Shown here piece after piece: positions 18,971-27,919 of a stretch of 64,000 nucleotides of DNA. The notes beneath the pieces are model-generated. The model was not told the DNA's origin and searched no databases. It was given only the letters and a program-made list of their open reading frames with translations. The number at the start of each line of letters is the position of its first letter. The first letter of the stretch is position 1. The translations under genes were made by a program, and so were the position numbers. The stretch comes from Pseudidiomarina homiensis (GTDB lineage: Bacteria > Pseudomonadota > Gammaproteobacteria > Enterobacterales > Alteromonadaceae): contig NZ_PIPX01000002.1 in assembly GCF_003987225.1 (NCBI RefSeq), positions 1 through 64,000 on the forward strand, in the 5' to 3' direction.

Positions 18971-19951
18971 ATGGCCGAAAGCAATCATTGGCAACTTATC
19001 CCGCTGGATGACTTTGAGCGGCCCTCCGCACCGGCAAGCACTTTGGTGCAAAAAGCACTGATTCGTTTGCATAGCTTGATTGGCGGCGATGTGGATGACG
19101 ATGCAACCCCTGAAGATCAGGATTTTCCCCATTATCGTGAATTCGATGTGGCGCCGGCAGTCGCTGCGGTCGATGACGCATGGCAAGAGCTCAAGAAGAC
19201 GCCATGTGTGCGTTTTGTAGTGAGCCCTCCGTTTAGCGGAACTGGCGCCATTTTACGCGAATGGGCGGAACGACAGGGTTACCAGCAGTTGCAAGTTCCC
19301 AACGTTGAGCAGCTCGAAAGTGCAGACACGGATGCTTGGTGGCAAGCCCAGAAGTGCGAACGCTGGTTGCTCGATGAGTTTTCTTCGTTTTGGCTGCGTA
19401 CCACCTCACACATGCAATTTATGCGTTCACTCTTACCTCGATTGCTGCGTGGCGAACTGGGTGAAGGCGTGGTGGTGGTCGACAGTTGGACCTTCGCCTT
19501 TTTGCAAAGAGCATGGCCACTAAGCCTACCGCACTGTTACTGTTTTGCCGCGGCAACGCCTGAGTTATTGCGACAAGTTTGTATTGAAGGCAGTGACAAA
19601 CGACTGCGCAAGCTTGCTGCTAAGACTCGCGGAAATGTGGGCGTAGCGCTAGCGTTGTGGGCGCTGGAGCGTGATAGCGAACGCCAAGCTCCGCAAATTC
19701 CCCGTGAGGCTGATGATGGCACTGCGTTTATTTTGTATGCCTTATTGCTTCACCATGGACTGCGTGGCGAGCATTTGCAGTGGGTACTGCCGATGTTGGC
19801 CCCCGATCAACTCGATGTGCAATTGCTACGGCTGCAACAAAATGCAGTTATCGAGCTTGATGATGAAGGTGTATGGCGTATCACCGTTTACGCCTATATT
19901 GATGTGCGTGACTTCTTGGCCGCACGTGGTTATTGGCTCGATGGTTTTTAA
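18971..19951 (+). CDS. Unrecognised ATPase-like protein paired with MscS
   Basis: A 326-residue protein, apparently soluble, that I do not recognise. An acidic stretch (DVDDDATPEDQD) lies near residues 40-50. The middle resembles a degenerate NTPase fold: VVSPPFSGTGAILREW (about 83-98) sits where a P-loop would be but lacks the lysine, and GEGVVVVDSW (about 159-168) looks like a Walker B strand with one aspartate. The C-terminal part is helical, like a winged-helix tail. AAGGATGG precedes the ATG. The mscS gene starts 14 bases downstream, so a regulatory or accessory role for that channel is possible but unproven. Confidence 0.6.
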   Translation: MAESNHWQLIPLDDFERPSAPASTLVQKALIRLHSLIGGDVDDDATPEDQDFPHYREFDVAPAVAAVDDAWQELKKTPCVRFVVSPPFSGTGAILREWAERQGYQQLQVPNVEQLESADTDAWWQAQKCERWLLDEFSSFWLRTTSHMQFMRSLLPRLLRGELGEGVVVVDSWTFAFLQRAWPLSLPHCYCFAAATPELLRQVCIEGSDKRLRKLAAKTRGNVGVALALWALERDSERQAPQIPREADDGTAFILYALLLHHGLRGEHLQWVLPMLAPDQLDVQLLRLQQNAVIELDDEGVWRITVYAYIDVRDFLAARGYWLDGF

Positions 19952-19965
19952 CGACGAGGCGAGCA

Positions 19966-20784
19966 ATGGATACTGAACAGTTTTTAGCCATTTTTAAAGA
20001 AATTAACAGCGCCGTGCTGATCGAAATCGGCGTGGTGATCGCGGCTGCCCTCCTGTTTATTTGGTGCAGTCAAAAGCTCTTGCCTATGCTCGCCAATCAT
20101 CTACATGGCAAGCAACGTCTATTCGTGCTGGCGCTGATCCCAACCGTACGCGTGATTGTCTTTATCTTCGCCATTGTCTGGATTGTGCCGTTAGTGATTG
20201 AGCCCACGGCCCGCAACATGGTAGCTATTCTAGGTGCGGCCGGTTTAGCCATAGGTTTTGCGTTAAAGGACTATGTCAGCAGTATTATTGCTGGCGTGGT
20301 TGCCGTGTATGAAGTGCCTTATCGGCCAGGGGACTGGATTTCTGTCGATGGTACTTACGGTGAGGTGAAACACATTGGTATGCGCGCGGTTGAAATTGTC
20401 ACGCCTGACGACACAGTGGTGTTCATTCCGCACTTGAAGTTATGGTCAAACCTTATTCATAACGCCAATAACGGTGGCCCAAGTTTGATGTGTGTGGTGG
20501 ACTTTTACTTACACCCAGAACATGATGCGAATCAGGTGAAGCATCTGCTTGAAGATGTTGCCTTGACGAGCCCTTACGTACAACTCGCGAAGCCGATTGT
20601 GGTCGTCGCGAATGAAGAGCCGTGGGGCACACATTATAAGCTGAAAGCTTATCCAATTGACCCACGGCAACAGTTCCAGTTTATGACCGACCTCACCGCC
20701 CGCGGCAAGTCGTGCCTGCGCGACCTGTCAGTTAATTTTGCCCAGCTGTCACCAGAGCACGCTGCTCAGGTAGGCCCATACTAA
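19966..20784 (+). CDS. mscS: Small-conductance mechanosensitive channel, MscS family
   Basis: A 272-residue inner-membrane channel that opens under membrane tension. Three helices are predicted. The pore helix region reads LGAAGLAIGFALKDYVSSII (about residues 87-106), with the Gly/Ala packing pattern of MscS, followed by YEVPYRPGDWI and the beta domain (about 120-180). The frame begins at 19933, but GAGG before the ATG at 19966 supports the shorter start. It lies in tandem with the unrecognised gene before it. The last 53 bases overlap the convergent acyltransferase gene. Confidence 0.9.
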   Translation: MDTEQFLAIFKEINSAVLIEIGVVIAAALLFIWCSQKLLPMLANHLHGKQRLFVLALIPTVRVIVFIFAIVWIVPLVIEPTARNMVAILGAAGLAIGFALKDYVSSIIAGVVAVYEVPYRPGDWISVDGTYGEVKHIGMRAVEIVTPDDTVVFIPHLKLWSNLIHNANNGGPSLMCVVDFYLHPEHDANQVKHLLEDVALTSPYVQLAKPIVVVANEEPWGTHYKLKAYPIDPRQQFQFMTDLTARGKSCLRDLSVNFAQLSPEHAAQVGPY

Positions 20785-21790
20785 GTACAAAAGGTTGTGC
20801 TTGAGTTTGGCGTTGGCTAAAGTCGGCCTTGTCAGTCAATCCTTGCCATTGTTGCTCGATCAGGGCTTGGGCGACGGCGCCCCCCAGGCCACTACCAGGA
20901 CCCAATAAAATAATGTGATCAGGGGCAAATTCTTTCACCGCAACCTGAATTGATTTGCTGAAATCGTAGGTTTCGGTAACTTGCTGACCTAAGGTGTACT
21001 GCTGTAGCGCACGTAAATCGGTGGCCGGAGTTAACCACTGTTGACCACGACCATCAATTAATGGTGTTTGCGGTGTCTGAAATGCCGCAACTGGCCACGT
21101 TTCTCGCGCGGTTGCCGCAGCATCGGCCATCAACGAGGTGTGGAATGCAGCATGGCCCGGCAAGATCATCGGAAAGCGCTCATCAGCCGTTGGTAGTTCT
21201 TTCACTGCCGCGTGGCAGGCAGCTTCGGTACCGGCTAAAACCGCATAACCACCATAGTTAATTGAACGGAACAACTCGCCTTGGTGCTTGGCGAGCTGTG
21301 CTTCAACTAATGCGATACGTTGACGGTCAGGGCGCCAGTTGGCATCGACAATTGGGTAAATAAACTGCGCTCCAGCACCGCCAGCAGTCAACTGTGCCAT
21401 GCTCGTGACCAAGCGCGTGCTGGTACTTACCGACCATGCTTCGGCACAGGCCATGGCGGTATACCAACCCATTGAATTGCCAGCCAGTGCCACTACGTCG
21501 TAGTGCTCGCGGTCGATACTTAAAAAGTCCAAATACCCAGCGGCATAGATCAAGGCGGCGGCGTGCTCTGGCTTTTGGTGTAAGGATGTTTTAAAGAGCT
21601 TCGCCTGATCCAGTTCAGAAACAGTGGCGAGACCAAGTTGCTCGCGCTCTTGATCAATGCGGGTTAAGACCTCTTGCAAATCTTCTTTGATTTTCGACGA
21701 AGATGCGGCGATATTCGCGGAGATAGACCCAAGTTCTGGTTTGTTGTAGGTACCACGTCCAGGACAAATCACTAAGGCTGTCTTTTTCAT
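20732..21790 (-). CDS. FabD-like acyltransferase
   Basis: A 352-residue protein of the malonyl-CoA:ACP acyltransferase fold. The nucleophile elbow reads ALAGNSMGWYTAMA (about residues 101-114): the serine is kept, while the usual GHSLGE is changed to GNSMGW. The second half has GHAAFHTSLM with the catalytic-type histidine and the FabD-like order. It is longer than FabD (about 310) and not in a fatty-acid gene cluster; instead it overlaps by four bases the fused oxoacid dehydrogenase E1 gene upstream. A role in moving a branched or unusual acyl group is an inference. It converges on mscS with a 53-base overlap. Confidence 0.72.
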   Translation of the reverse strand: MKKTALVICPGRGTYNKPELGSISANIAASSSKIKEDLQEVLTRIDQEREQLGLATVSELDQAKLFKTSLHQKPEHAAALIYAAGYLDFLSIDREHYDVVALAGNSMGWYTAMACAEAWSVSTSTRLVTSMAQLTAGGAGAQFIYPIVDANWRPDRQRIALVEAQLAKHQGELFRSINYGGYAVLAGTEAACHAAVKELPTADERFPMILPGHAAFHTSLMADAAATARETWPVAAFQTPQTPLIDGRGQQWLTPATDLRALQQYTLGQQVTETYDFSKSIQVAVKEFAPDHIILLGPGSGLGGAVAQALIEQQWQGLTDKADFSQRQTQAQPFVLSMGLPEQRALVTAGQN

Positions 21791-23991
21791 GCTTGCTCTC
21801 CCTGCAACATTGCTTGCGCCTTCGCAACGATACCATCAGCTGACGGGAGCACCGTGTAGGCTGCTTTGCCAAGCGGAATAAAGCTATCTTCGGCGGTGAT
21901 GCGCTGAATAGTGAAGCGTCCCGCGTGGTCTTCATGTAATGCTGTCATCAGCTCTTCACTTAATGAGCCGCGACGCCGACATTCGTCGACAATAAGCACG
22001 TTCTTGCACGTGCCTAAGGCTTTCACGATCTTGTCAGTGTGCAATGGCACCAAACAGCGAATATCGAGTACCCGTACGTTGTGTCCAGCTTTGGCGAGCT
22101 TCGCTTCGGCTTGGCGGCTGAGATAATAACCATTGCCGTAAGAGATAATTGCGAGATCTTCACCGTCGCCATGCAGCGCAGGCTCACCAAGCTCTGGTAC
22201 TGCCTGATCAGGTTCTGGATACTCACAGAGCCAGCCGCCGTCGCCTTCATCGTGCAAATCGCGCATCATGTACAAGGCAATTGGCTCGAGCATAATCACG
22301 ACCCGTTGCTCCACTGCCGCTAGGCGCACGGCTTGCCGCATCAGCAAGGCGCCGTCATGGCCGTTCGATGGGCACAAGACGATGACGCCGGGAATATCAC
22401 GGAACACCGCGAAGGAGTTATCGTTGTGGAAGTGACCACCAAACCCGCGCTGGTAAGCTAAACCAGCGATTCGAATCACCATTGGATTGGTGTACTTACC
22501 GTTGGAGAAAAACGATAGGGTCGCTGCTTCACCGCGGATTTGGTCCTCGGCGTTGTGCACATAGGCGAGAAACTGAATTTCTGGCATGGCAATAAAGCCC
22601 TGCTGCGCCATACCAATGGCAAGGCCAAGAATACTTTGTTCATCAAGCACGGTATTGAGCACGCGATTGGGTCCGAACGCTTCCATCAAGTGCTGGGTCA
22701 CATGGTAGACGCCACCTTTTTTAGCGATGTCTTCACCGCACATCACGATGTTACCGTATTGCGCCATCAGGTCATGCAGCGACCAATTAAGCAATTTAGC
22801 TAAGTGCTGGCGCTTACCATAGTTGTGTTTGTCGAATTTGAACAACTGCTCACGCTGTGGCGCATTGAGCGCTGCCGGTACGGTACTTTCATCACGTTTT
22901 GGCGGCACAATCGACGCCATCACTTGCTCGGCCTGTTCGAGCTTGGGTTGTTGTGAGGCTTGCTGGGCAATACGCGCAACCCGCTCGTGCTGCTGGCGAA
23001 CAAAACGCGCTAAACTTTCGTGCGTAAAGAGATCACGACTAATGAGCGCTGCGCAGGTATGCAGTAGCGGGTCACGTTCAGCATCACGGGCAATTTCTTG
23101 TTTGCTACGATACGCCACTTCCGCATCAGCACCGGCGTGACCAAACAAACGAATCGTTCGCACATGTAACATTGCCGGCTTACGTTTCTGTCGGACATAA
23201 TCCGCAGCCTGTTGAGCAACTAAATAGGTTTCAGCCAGGTTACTGCCGTCCGCAAAGAAGTACTTTAATGCTGGGCGCTGACTCAACTGCTGTTGGATCC
23301 AACCCTGCGGCGTATGGGTGGAAATCCCTAGCCCGTTATCTTCGCAAACCAATAGCAAAGGCATAGGGATTTGCTGATAAGCCGCCCAACTCGCTGAGTT
23401 AATTGCGCCAAGCGCTGTCGAGTGGTTCGCCGAGGCATCACCGAAACTGCACATGGCAATGGCGTCATGAGGCCACGTACCTTGGTGTTGTAAGCGTTTC
23501 GAAAGGCCGATGGCAAAAGCCGTACCCATCGCTTTGGGCACGTGCGAAGCAATGGTACTGGTTTGTGGTGGAATATGAAGGTCAAGGCTGCCAAGCACCT
23601 TGTGACGCCCACCTGAAATAGGATCATCACTTGAAGCAGCAAAGCTGAGCAACATGTCATACAAGGGTGTAGAGCCAGGCTTTTGCTTGGCGCGCTGTAG
23701 GAAAAATGCCCCGCTGCGATAATGCAAAAACGCTGGGTCGGTCACACGCAAAGCTTTCGCCACTGCGGCATTTGCCTCGTGACCCGAACTACCGATAGTG
23801 TAGAAACTTTGCCCGGCCGCCTGCATTAACCGCGACTGCAAATCCAGTAACCGGCTGGCGAGTTGGGAATCGAACAACTCGACCAGTTCAGATTCGCTTA
23901 GAATGCCACCAGCAGCTTGTGCGCGTGGCAGTTCTTGTTGCTCAATACGCTGGATGAATTCGCCCAGCCATGGGTGCATTGCTGCAGCCAT
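21787..23991 (-). CDS. Two-oxoacid dehydrogenase E1, alpha and beta subunits fused
   Basis: A 734-residue thiamine diphosphate enzyme. The N-terminal half is an E1 alpha-type domain with YRSGAFFLQRA, the cofactor motif SFGDASANHSTALGAINS and CEDNGLGIS. The C-terminal half, from about residue 385, is an E1 beta-type domain with MCGEDIAKKGGVYHVT, TVLDEQSILGLAIGMA and GGHFHNDNSFAVFRDIPG. Oxidative decarboxylation of a branched-chain 2-oxoacid is the nearest known activity, but the substrate is not certain. No E2 or E3 gene is nearby. GGAGG five bases before the ATG at 23991 decides the start over the one at 24003. The fused form is less common than two separate genes. Confidence 0.85.
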   Translation of the reverse strand: MAAAMHPWLGEFIQRIEQQELPRAQAAGGILSESELVELFDSQLASRLLDLQSRLMQAAGQSFYTIGSSGHEANAAVAKALRVTDPAFLHYRSGAFFLQRAKQKPGSTPLYDMLLSFAASSDDPISGGRHKVLGSLDLHIPPQTSTIASHVPKAMGTAFAIGLSKRLQHQGTWPHDAIAMCSFGDASANHSTALGAINSASWAAYQQIPMPLLLVCEDNGLGISTHTPQGWIQQQLSQRPALKYFFADGSNLAETYLVAQQAADYVRQKRKPAMLHVRTIRLFGHAGADAEVAYRSKQEIARDAERDPLLHTCAALISRDLFTHESLARFVRQQHERVARIAQQASQQPKLEQAEQVMASIVPPKRDESTVPAALNAPQREQLFKFDKHNYGKRQHLAKLLNWSLHDLMAQYGNIVMCGEDIAKKGGVYHVTQHLMEAFGPNRVLNTVLDEQSILGLAIGMAQQGFIAMPEIQFLAYVHNAEDQIRGEAATLSFFSNGKYTNPMVIRIAGLAYQRGFGGHFHNDNSFAVFRDIPGVIVLCPSNGHDGALLMRQAVRLAAVEQRVVIMLEPIALYMMRDLHDEGDGGWLCEYPEPDQAVPELGEPALHGDGEDLAIISYGNGYYLSRQAEAKLAKAGHNVRVLDIRCLVPLHTDKIVKALGTCKNVLIVDECRRRGSLSEELMTALHEDHAGRFTIQRITAEDSFIPLGKAAYTVLPSADGIVAKAQAMLQGEQA

Positions 23992-24026
23992 AAACGCCTC
24001 CATAAGTTTGCGTTGCTAGGTGAAAC

Positions 24027-25202
24027 TCAGCTAAAAGCTTGTAGCCCAGTAATGGCGCGACCCAGAATCAGCGCGTGCACATCATGGGTACCTTCATAGG
24101 TATTTACGGCCTCAAGGTTCATCACATGGCGAATCACATGGTATTCGTCCGCGATACCGTTGCCGCCATGCATGTCACGGGCCACACGCGCAATGTCGAG
24201 GGCTTTACCACATGAATTCCGCTTAATCAGCGAAATCGTTTCTGGTGGTAGTTGACTGGCATCCATCAAGCGCCCAGCTTGCAGGCAGCTCAATAAACCA
24301 ATGCTGATCTCCGTTTGCATGTCAGCAAGTTTCTTTTGGATAAGCTGCGTATGTGCCAACGGGCGATCAAACTGTTTCCGGTCGAGCGTGTATTGGCGTG
24401 CGGCGTGCCAACAGAACTCAGCGGCACCCAGAGCGCCCCAAGCGATGCCGTAACGCGCTTTGTTCAAGCAGCCAAACGGACCTTTTAAGCCACTAACATT
24501 CGGTAGCAAGGCAGATTCTGGAACTTCAACGTTGTCCATCACAATCTCACCAGTGATTGACGCACGTAGTGAGAATTTGCCATCAATTTTCGGCGCCGAA
24601 AGACCTTTCATGCCTTTCTCGAGAATAAACCCGCGAATGTCACCGTCCAATTTTGCCCAAACGATAAACACATCAGCAATCGGTGAATTGGTAATCCACA
24701 TCTTGCTGCCCTTCAGCACATAGCCGCCGTCGACCTTTTTCGCCGTGGTGCGCATACCGGCTGGGTCTGATCCTGCATCCGGTTCAGTTAGGCCGAAGCA
24801 GCCAACCCATTCGCCACTGGCGAGTTTCGGCAGATATTTCTGGCGCTGTTCTTCAGTGCCGTATTCGTGAATCGGATGCATGACTAACGACGACTGCACG
24901 CTCATCGCGCTACGATAGCCACTATCAACACGCTCAACTTCGCGTGCGACCAAGCCATAACAGACATAATTTACTGCTGAACAACCGTACTTTTCTGGCA
25001 GCGTTGCCCCTAGCAAACCCAGTTCGCCTAATTCATTCATGATCTCGCGGTCAAAACGTTCTTCGCGATTCGCGGTAAGCACCCGCGGCATTAGCTTTTC
25101 TTGACAGTACTGGTGTGCAGTATCGCGGATCATGCGTTCTTCTTCGGTCAGCATGTCGCTGAATTGGAACGGGTCTTGCCAATCAAACGGGAAACGTGCC
25201 AT
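24027..25202 (-). CDS. gcdH: Glutaryl-CoA dehydrogenase
   Basis: An FAD acyl-CoA dehydrogenase that oxidises and decarboxylates glutaryl-CoA to crotonyl-CoA in lysine and tryptophan breakdown. The 391-residue protein has [49 protein letters not shown] and the C-terminal [20 protein letters not shown], where the glutamate is the catalytic base. These segments are specific for GcdH within the family. A LysR gene is divergently placed 168 bases away and may regulate it. The E1/FabD-like pair follows 35 bases downstream, possibly in one operon. Confidence 0.94.
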   Translation of the reverse strand: MARFPFDWQDPFQFSDMLTEEERMIRDTAHQYCQEKLMPRVLTANREERFDREIMNELGELGLLGATLPEKYGCSAVNYVCYGLVAREVERVDSGYRSAMSVQSSLVMHPIHEYGTEEQRQKYLPKLASGEWVGCFGLTEPDAGSDPAGMRTTAKKVDGGYVLKGSKMWITNSPIADVFIVWAKLDGDIRGFILEKGMKGLSAPKIDGKFSLRASITGEIVMDNVEVPESALLPNVSGLKGPFGCLNKARYGIAWGALGAAEFCWHAARQYTLDRKQFDRPLAHTQLIQKKLADMQTEISIGLLSCLQAGRLMDASQLPPETISLIKRNSCGKALDIARVARDMHGGNGIADEYHVIRHVMNLEAVNTYEGTHDVHALILGRAITGLQAFS

Positions 25203-25215
25203 ATAAACCTCAAAT

Positions 25216-25292
25216 GCGTTGTTTGTTATTCGCTGTTCGCTCGCTCACTTCGTTCGCTCTTTGTTTAAACAAACAGCGAATAGCGAACAGCG
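25216..25292. repeat. Dispersed palindrome-rich repeat, copy B
   Basis: This element fills about half of the gcdH-lysR intergenic space. It contains TATTCGCTGTTCGCTCGCTC, the palindrome TTTGTTTAAACAAA (25260-25273) and a closing ACAGCGAATAGCGAACAGCG that pairs with the start, so the whole can fold as a long imperfect hairpin. It matches the reverse complement of copy A at 218-316. The remaining bases to 25370 hold the lysR leader. Confidence 0.8.
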
Positions 25293-25370
25293 CTTTTTGA
25301 TTTTCCACTTTACGATGAAATGGCGTAGAGTTAAATAATATAAATACGAGAGTAGGTATAGTTTCTAGCT

Positions 25371-26219
25371 ATGGATTTACGTCAGCTTCAATATTTCGTC
25401 GCCGTTTACGAGCAAGGCAGCATTAGCGCCGCAGCGCGCGCCTGTCATGTCGCCCAGCCGAGTCTGTCAAAAGCGCTACAACAGCTTGAAGATGAACTGC
25501 AGGTTCAACTTTTTCAGCGGCAATCCAGAGGGGTTACCCCAACGGAGGATGGTGAACGACTTTACGGGCATGCCGGACGGATGTTGAGTCAAATGCAATC
25601 GTTGCGCGCCTCGTTTCGGCATAGTGTGACGCGGGTGCAATTTCGGCTGGGCTTGATTCGAGCGCTTGGGGTGGAGCGTATGAGTCAGTTGTTACGTGAC
25701 TTCACCGCTGGTGTCGATGGCCTTGAACTCCATTTGGTGGAGCCAGAAGATGATGCTGATGCGCGGATCATTACTCCGCGGATGCTCAAAGCCGGGGAGC
25801 AGTTCTTACCTATTTGGCATGACCGCTTTGTCTTAGCGTTGCCAGCGGGTCATCCACTGGCGTTGCAAGATCATGTCACGCTGGCACAAATGCAGGCTTT
25901 GGCTTTGATTAAACGTACCCCGTGCGAAGCCTGGTCGGTGTTTTATCCTGAGCTTATTCGGCAAGGCATTCAGCCTGATATTCGCGCCGATATTCATACC
26001 ATTGAGTATGCTTTAGGGCTGGTTTCTGCGGGGGTTGGTTGTGCTTTGGTACCCGACCTCGAGTCGTTGCGCGAGCGCCAAGATGTAACTTTACGTCCCC
26101 TAAGTGATCTAAATTTAGAGCGGACCATCGGTATGGCGTATCCACGCAGTCAAGCCGAGAGTAGCCCGTTGCAGTGGTTGCAACAGGTTTGTCGGCAAAC
26201 GGCGACGCAGGCGAATTAG
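25371..26219 (+). CDS. LysR-family transcriptional regulator
   Basis: A 282-residue DNA-binding regulator. The N-terminal winged helix-turn-helix is clear (LRQLQYFVAVYEQGSISAAA, then VAQPSLSKALQQLEDEL), followed by an effector-binding domain of the periplasmic binding protein type (about residues 90-280). It is divergent from gcdH, the usual arrangement for a LysR regulator and its target, so control of gcdH and perhaps the two genes beyond is a reasonable inference. The inducer is unknown. The last four bases overlap the convergent ferredoxin gene. Confidence 0.9.
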   Translation: MDLRQLQYFVAVYEQGSISAAARACHVAQPSLSKALQQLEDELQVQLFQRQSRGVTPTEDGERLYGHAGRMLSQMQSLRASFRHSVTRVQFRLGLIRALGVERMSQLLRDFTAGVDGLELHLVEPEDDADARIITPRMLKAGEQFLPIWHDRFVLALPAGHPLALQDHVTLAQMQALALIKRTPCEAWSVFYPELIRQGIQPDIRADIHTIEYALGLVSAGVGCALVPDLESLRERQDVTLRPLSDLNLERTIGMAYPRSQAESSPLQWLQQVCRQTATQAN

Positions 26220-26410
26220 TCGCTAACTAGGGTCATGCAATCGACAGGGCACACGGGAATGCAAGCGGGCTCGTCATAAAAACCCTCACATTCAGTGCAC
26301 TTGTCGGCATTGACCACATAGTGTGCTGAGCCCATTTCGATAGCTTCGTTTGGGCACTCCGGTACACACATATCACAATTGATGCAGTCACTATCAATGA
26401 CAACAGGCAT
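26216..26410 (-). CDS. yfhL: YfhL-type 2[4Fe-4S] ferredoxin
   Basis: A 64-residue ferredoxin with two cluster motifs: CINCDMCVPECP (Cys-x2-Cys-x2-Cys-x3-Cys, about residues 9-20) and CTECEGFYDEPACIPVCP, which has the longer insertion typical of YfhL-like (Alvin) ferredoxins. YfhL is linked with the U32 hydroxylase TrhP in tRNA modification; trhP lies directly upstream with a one-base gap, which supports this partner. Confidence 0.92.
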   Translation of the reverse strand: MPVVIDSDCINCDMCVPECPNEAIEMGSAHYVVNADKCTECEGFYDEPACIPVCPVDCMTLVSD

Positions 26411-26411
26411 G

Positions 26412-27734
26412 TTACACCTCCTTTACCGCAATGGGCTGGGGCGGATGGGGTAATTCTTTGAGCAGCATTGCGAAACCTTGATCTCGTTGTTCCAGCGGGC
26501 AAGGTAGGCGTAGTTCCACTTGATGGCCAGAACCAGGAGCGCGGGCGACTTCTTCGCCGGCTTTGTTGAACATCACTCCCGCAGTAAAGCGCACATTGCC
26601 CGAAGGCTTCATCAAGATCAGTTGGTCGCCCGTGGCAAAGGCATTTTTGACATCTATCCAAGCATTGGCACCATCGTTCGAGAGTAGTGCACCGACCAAC
26701 AACTGCTCACCATGGCTATGACTGGTTTGATAGTTTTGCAATTCACTCGGCACATGGCGGCGCAAAAAGCCCTCAGTAAAGCCGCGGTTAGCCATGCCCT
26801 CTAAGTCACTGAGGAGTTGCGGGTTAAACGGGCGGCCGGCAACGGCGTCATCAATGGCTTGGCGATACACTTGGGCGGTGCGCGCAACATAGTAATCAGA
26901 TTTTGTACGGCCTTCGATTTTCAGCGAGTGAATGCCCATTTTCGCCAAGGCTTCAACGTGTTGCACCCCACGAAGGTCTTTGGAATTCATGATGTACGTG
27001 CCATGAATATCTTCATCCATGAGCATTAATTCACCGGGCCGTTGCGGTTCTTCGAGCAAGACTGGACTGTCAATGGGCTGAAATTGGCCAACTTCGTCGG
27101 CTTCGGCGTCGTGAACTTGATAAGGCCAGCGACAGGCATTGGTGCAAGCACCTTGATTTGGGTCGCGCTTGTTAATGTAGCCAGATAGCAGACAGCGACC
27201 CGAGTAGGCCATACACAGCGCGCCATGGACAAAGACTTCAAGCTCCATGTCAGGGCATTTTTCGCGAATTTCGGCAATTTCCTTCACTTCTAATTCACGT
27301 GACAGGATCACGCGGCTGATGCCTTGTTGCTGCCAAAACTTTACCGCTGCCCAATTGATGGTGTTGGCTTGTACTGACAAATGCAGAGGTTGGTCCGGAA
27401 AGTTTTCGCGTAACAACATGACAATACCGGGGTCCGAGACAATCAGCGCATCGGGTTGCAGCGCGACTACTGGGGCCATGTCATCGATAAAGCTTTTGAG
27501 TTTGGCGTTGTGCGGTGCAATGTTGGCCACGACGTAGAACTTTTTGCCTTGGGCGTGGGCTTCTTCGATACCAATTTTTAGGTTGGCTAAGTCGAAGCTG
27601 TTATTGCGTACGCGCAGGCTATAACGCGGTTGGCCAGCGTAGATGGCATCAGCGCCGTAGGCGAAAGCCATACGCATAGCGTCAAGGCTTCCTGCCGGTG
27701 AAAGAAGTTCAGGGGCATTGATAAGATGTGTCAT
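26412..27734 (-). CDS. trhP: TrhP (YegQ), U32-family tRNA 5-hydroxyuridine synthesis protein
   Basis: A 440-residue U32-family protein that forms 5-hydroxyuridine at the wobble base of tRNA with prephenate-derived chemistry and an Fe-S cluster. The opening APELLSPAGSLDAMRMAFAY, the core GADAIYAGQPRYSLRVRNNS, and the cluster region CMAYSGRCLLSGYINKRDPN followed by CTNACRW are characteristic of YegQ. The frame extends to 27767, but residues before the ATG at 27734 do not belong to the family. Neither start has a strong ribosome binding site. It is paired with yfhL. Confidence 0.92.
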   Translation of the reverse strand: MTHLINAPELLSPAGSLDAMRMAFAYGADAIYAGQPRYSLRVRNNSFDLANLKIGIEEAHAQGKKFYVVANIAPHNAKLKSFIDDMAPVVALQPDALIVSDPGIVMLLRENFPDQPLHLSVQANTINWAAVKFWQQQGISRVILSRELEVKEIAEIREKCPDMELEVFVHGALCMAYSGRCLLSGYINKRDPNQGACTNACRWPYQVHDAEADEVGQFQPIDSPVLLEEPQRPGELMLMDEDIHGTYIMNSKDLRGVQHVEALAKMGIHSLKIEGRTKSDYYVARTAQVYRQAIDDAVAGRPFNPQLLSDLEGMANRGFTEGFLRRHVPSELQNYQTSHSHGEQLLVGALLSNDGANAWIDVKNAFATGDQLILMKPSGNVRFTAGVMFNKAGEEVARAPGSGHQVELRLPCPLEQRDQGFAMLLKELPHPPQPIAVKEV

Positions 27735-27796
27735 ACAGCAAAATTGATCCAGCGCAAGAATACCCATTCAGTTTAACGAAAGGCATAGAAAAAACG

Positions 27797-27810
27797 CTGA
27801 TCCGGATCAA
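27797..27810 (+). promoter_or_regulatory. FNR-type box upstream of moaA
   Basis: CTGATCCGGATCAA matches the FNR consensus TTGAT-N4-ATCAA at nine of ten positions. It lies 244 bases before the moaA start and about 120 bases before the riboswitch. A class II promoter would start transcription near 27845-27848, leaving a long leader. Anaerobic activation of the Mo-cofactor operon is inferred. Confidence 0.75.
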
Positions 27811-27838
27811 TAAACCACGCCAAAACGCGGGAGCCAAC

Positions 27839-27854
27839 TATCCCTAAAGGGGTA
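27839..27854 (+). promoter_or_regulatory. NarL/NarP-type 7-2-7 site upstream of moaA
   Basis: TATCCCT-AA-AGGGGTA is an inverted pair of heptamers two bases apart; the right arm fits TACYYMT exactly in reverse complement and the left differs at one base. It overlaps the expected transcription start of an FNR-driven promoter. A NarL protein is encoded at 34891-35550. Confidence 0.5.
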
Positions 27855-27919
27855 GGGCTGCCCTCACTTCATGGCAATAACATTTCGTGCTGATGCCCTC
27901 TACCATTAGCCTCACATTC

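Noticed and set aside
18899-19186. N-terminal extension of the dgkA frame
   Set aside because: It overlaps the divergent gene at 18971, and DgkA homology starts only at 18898.
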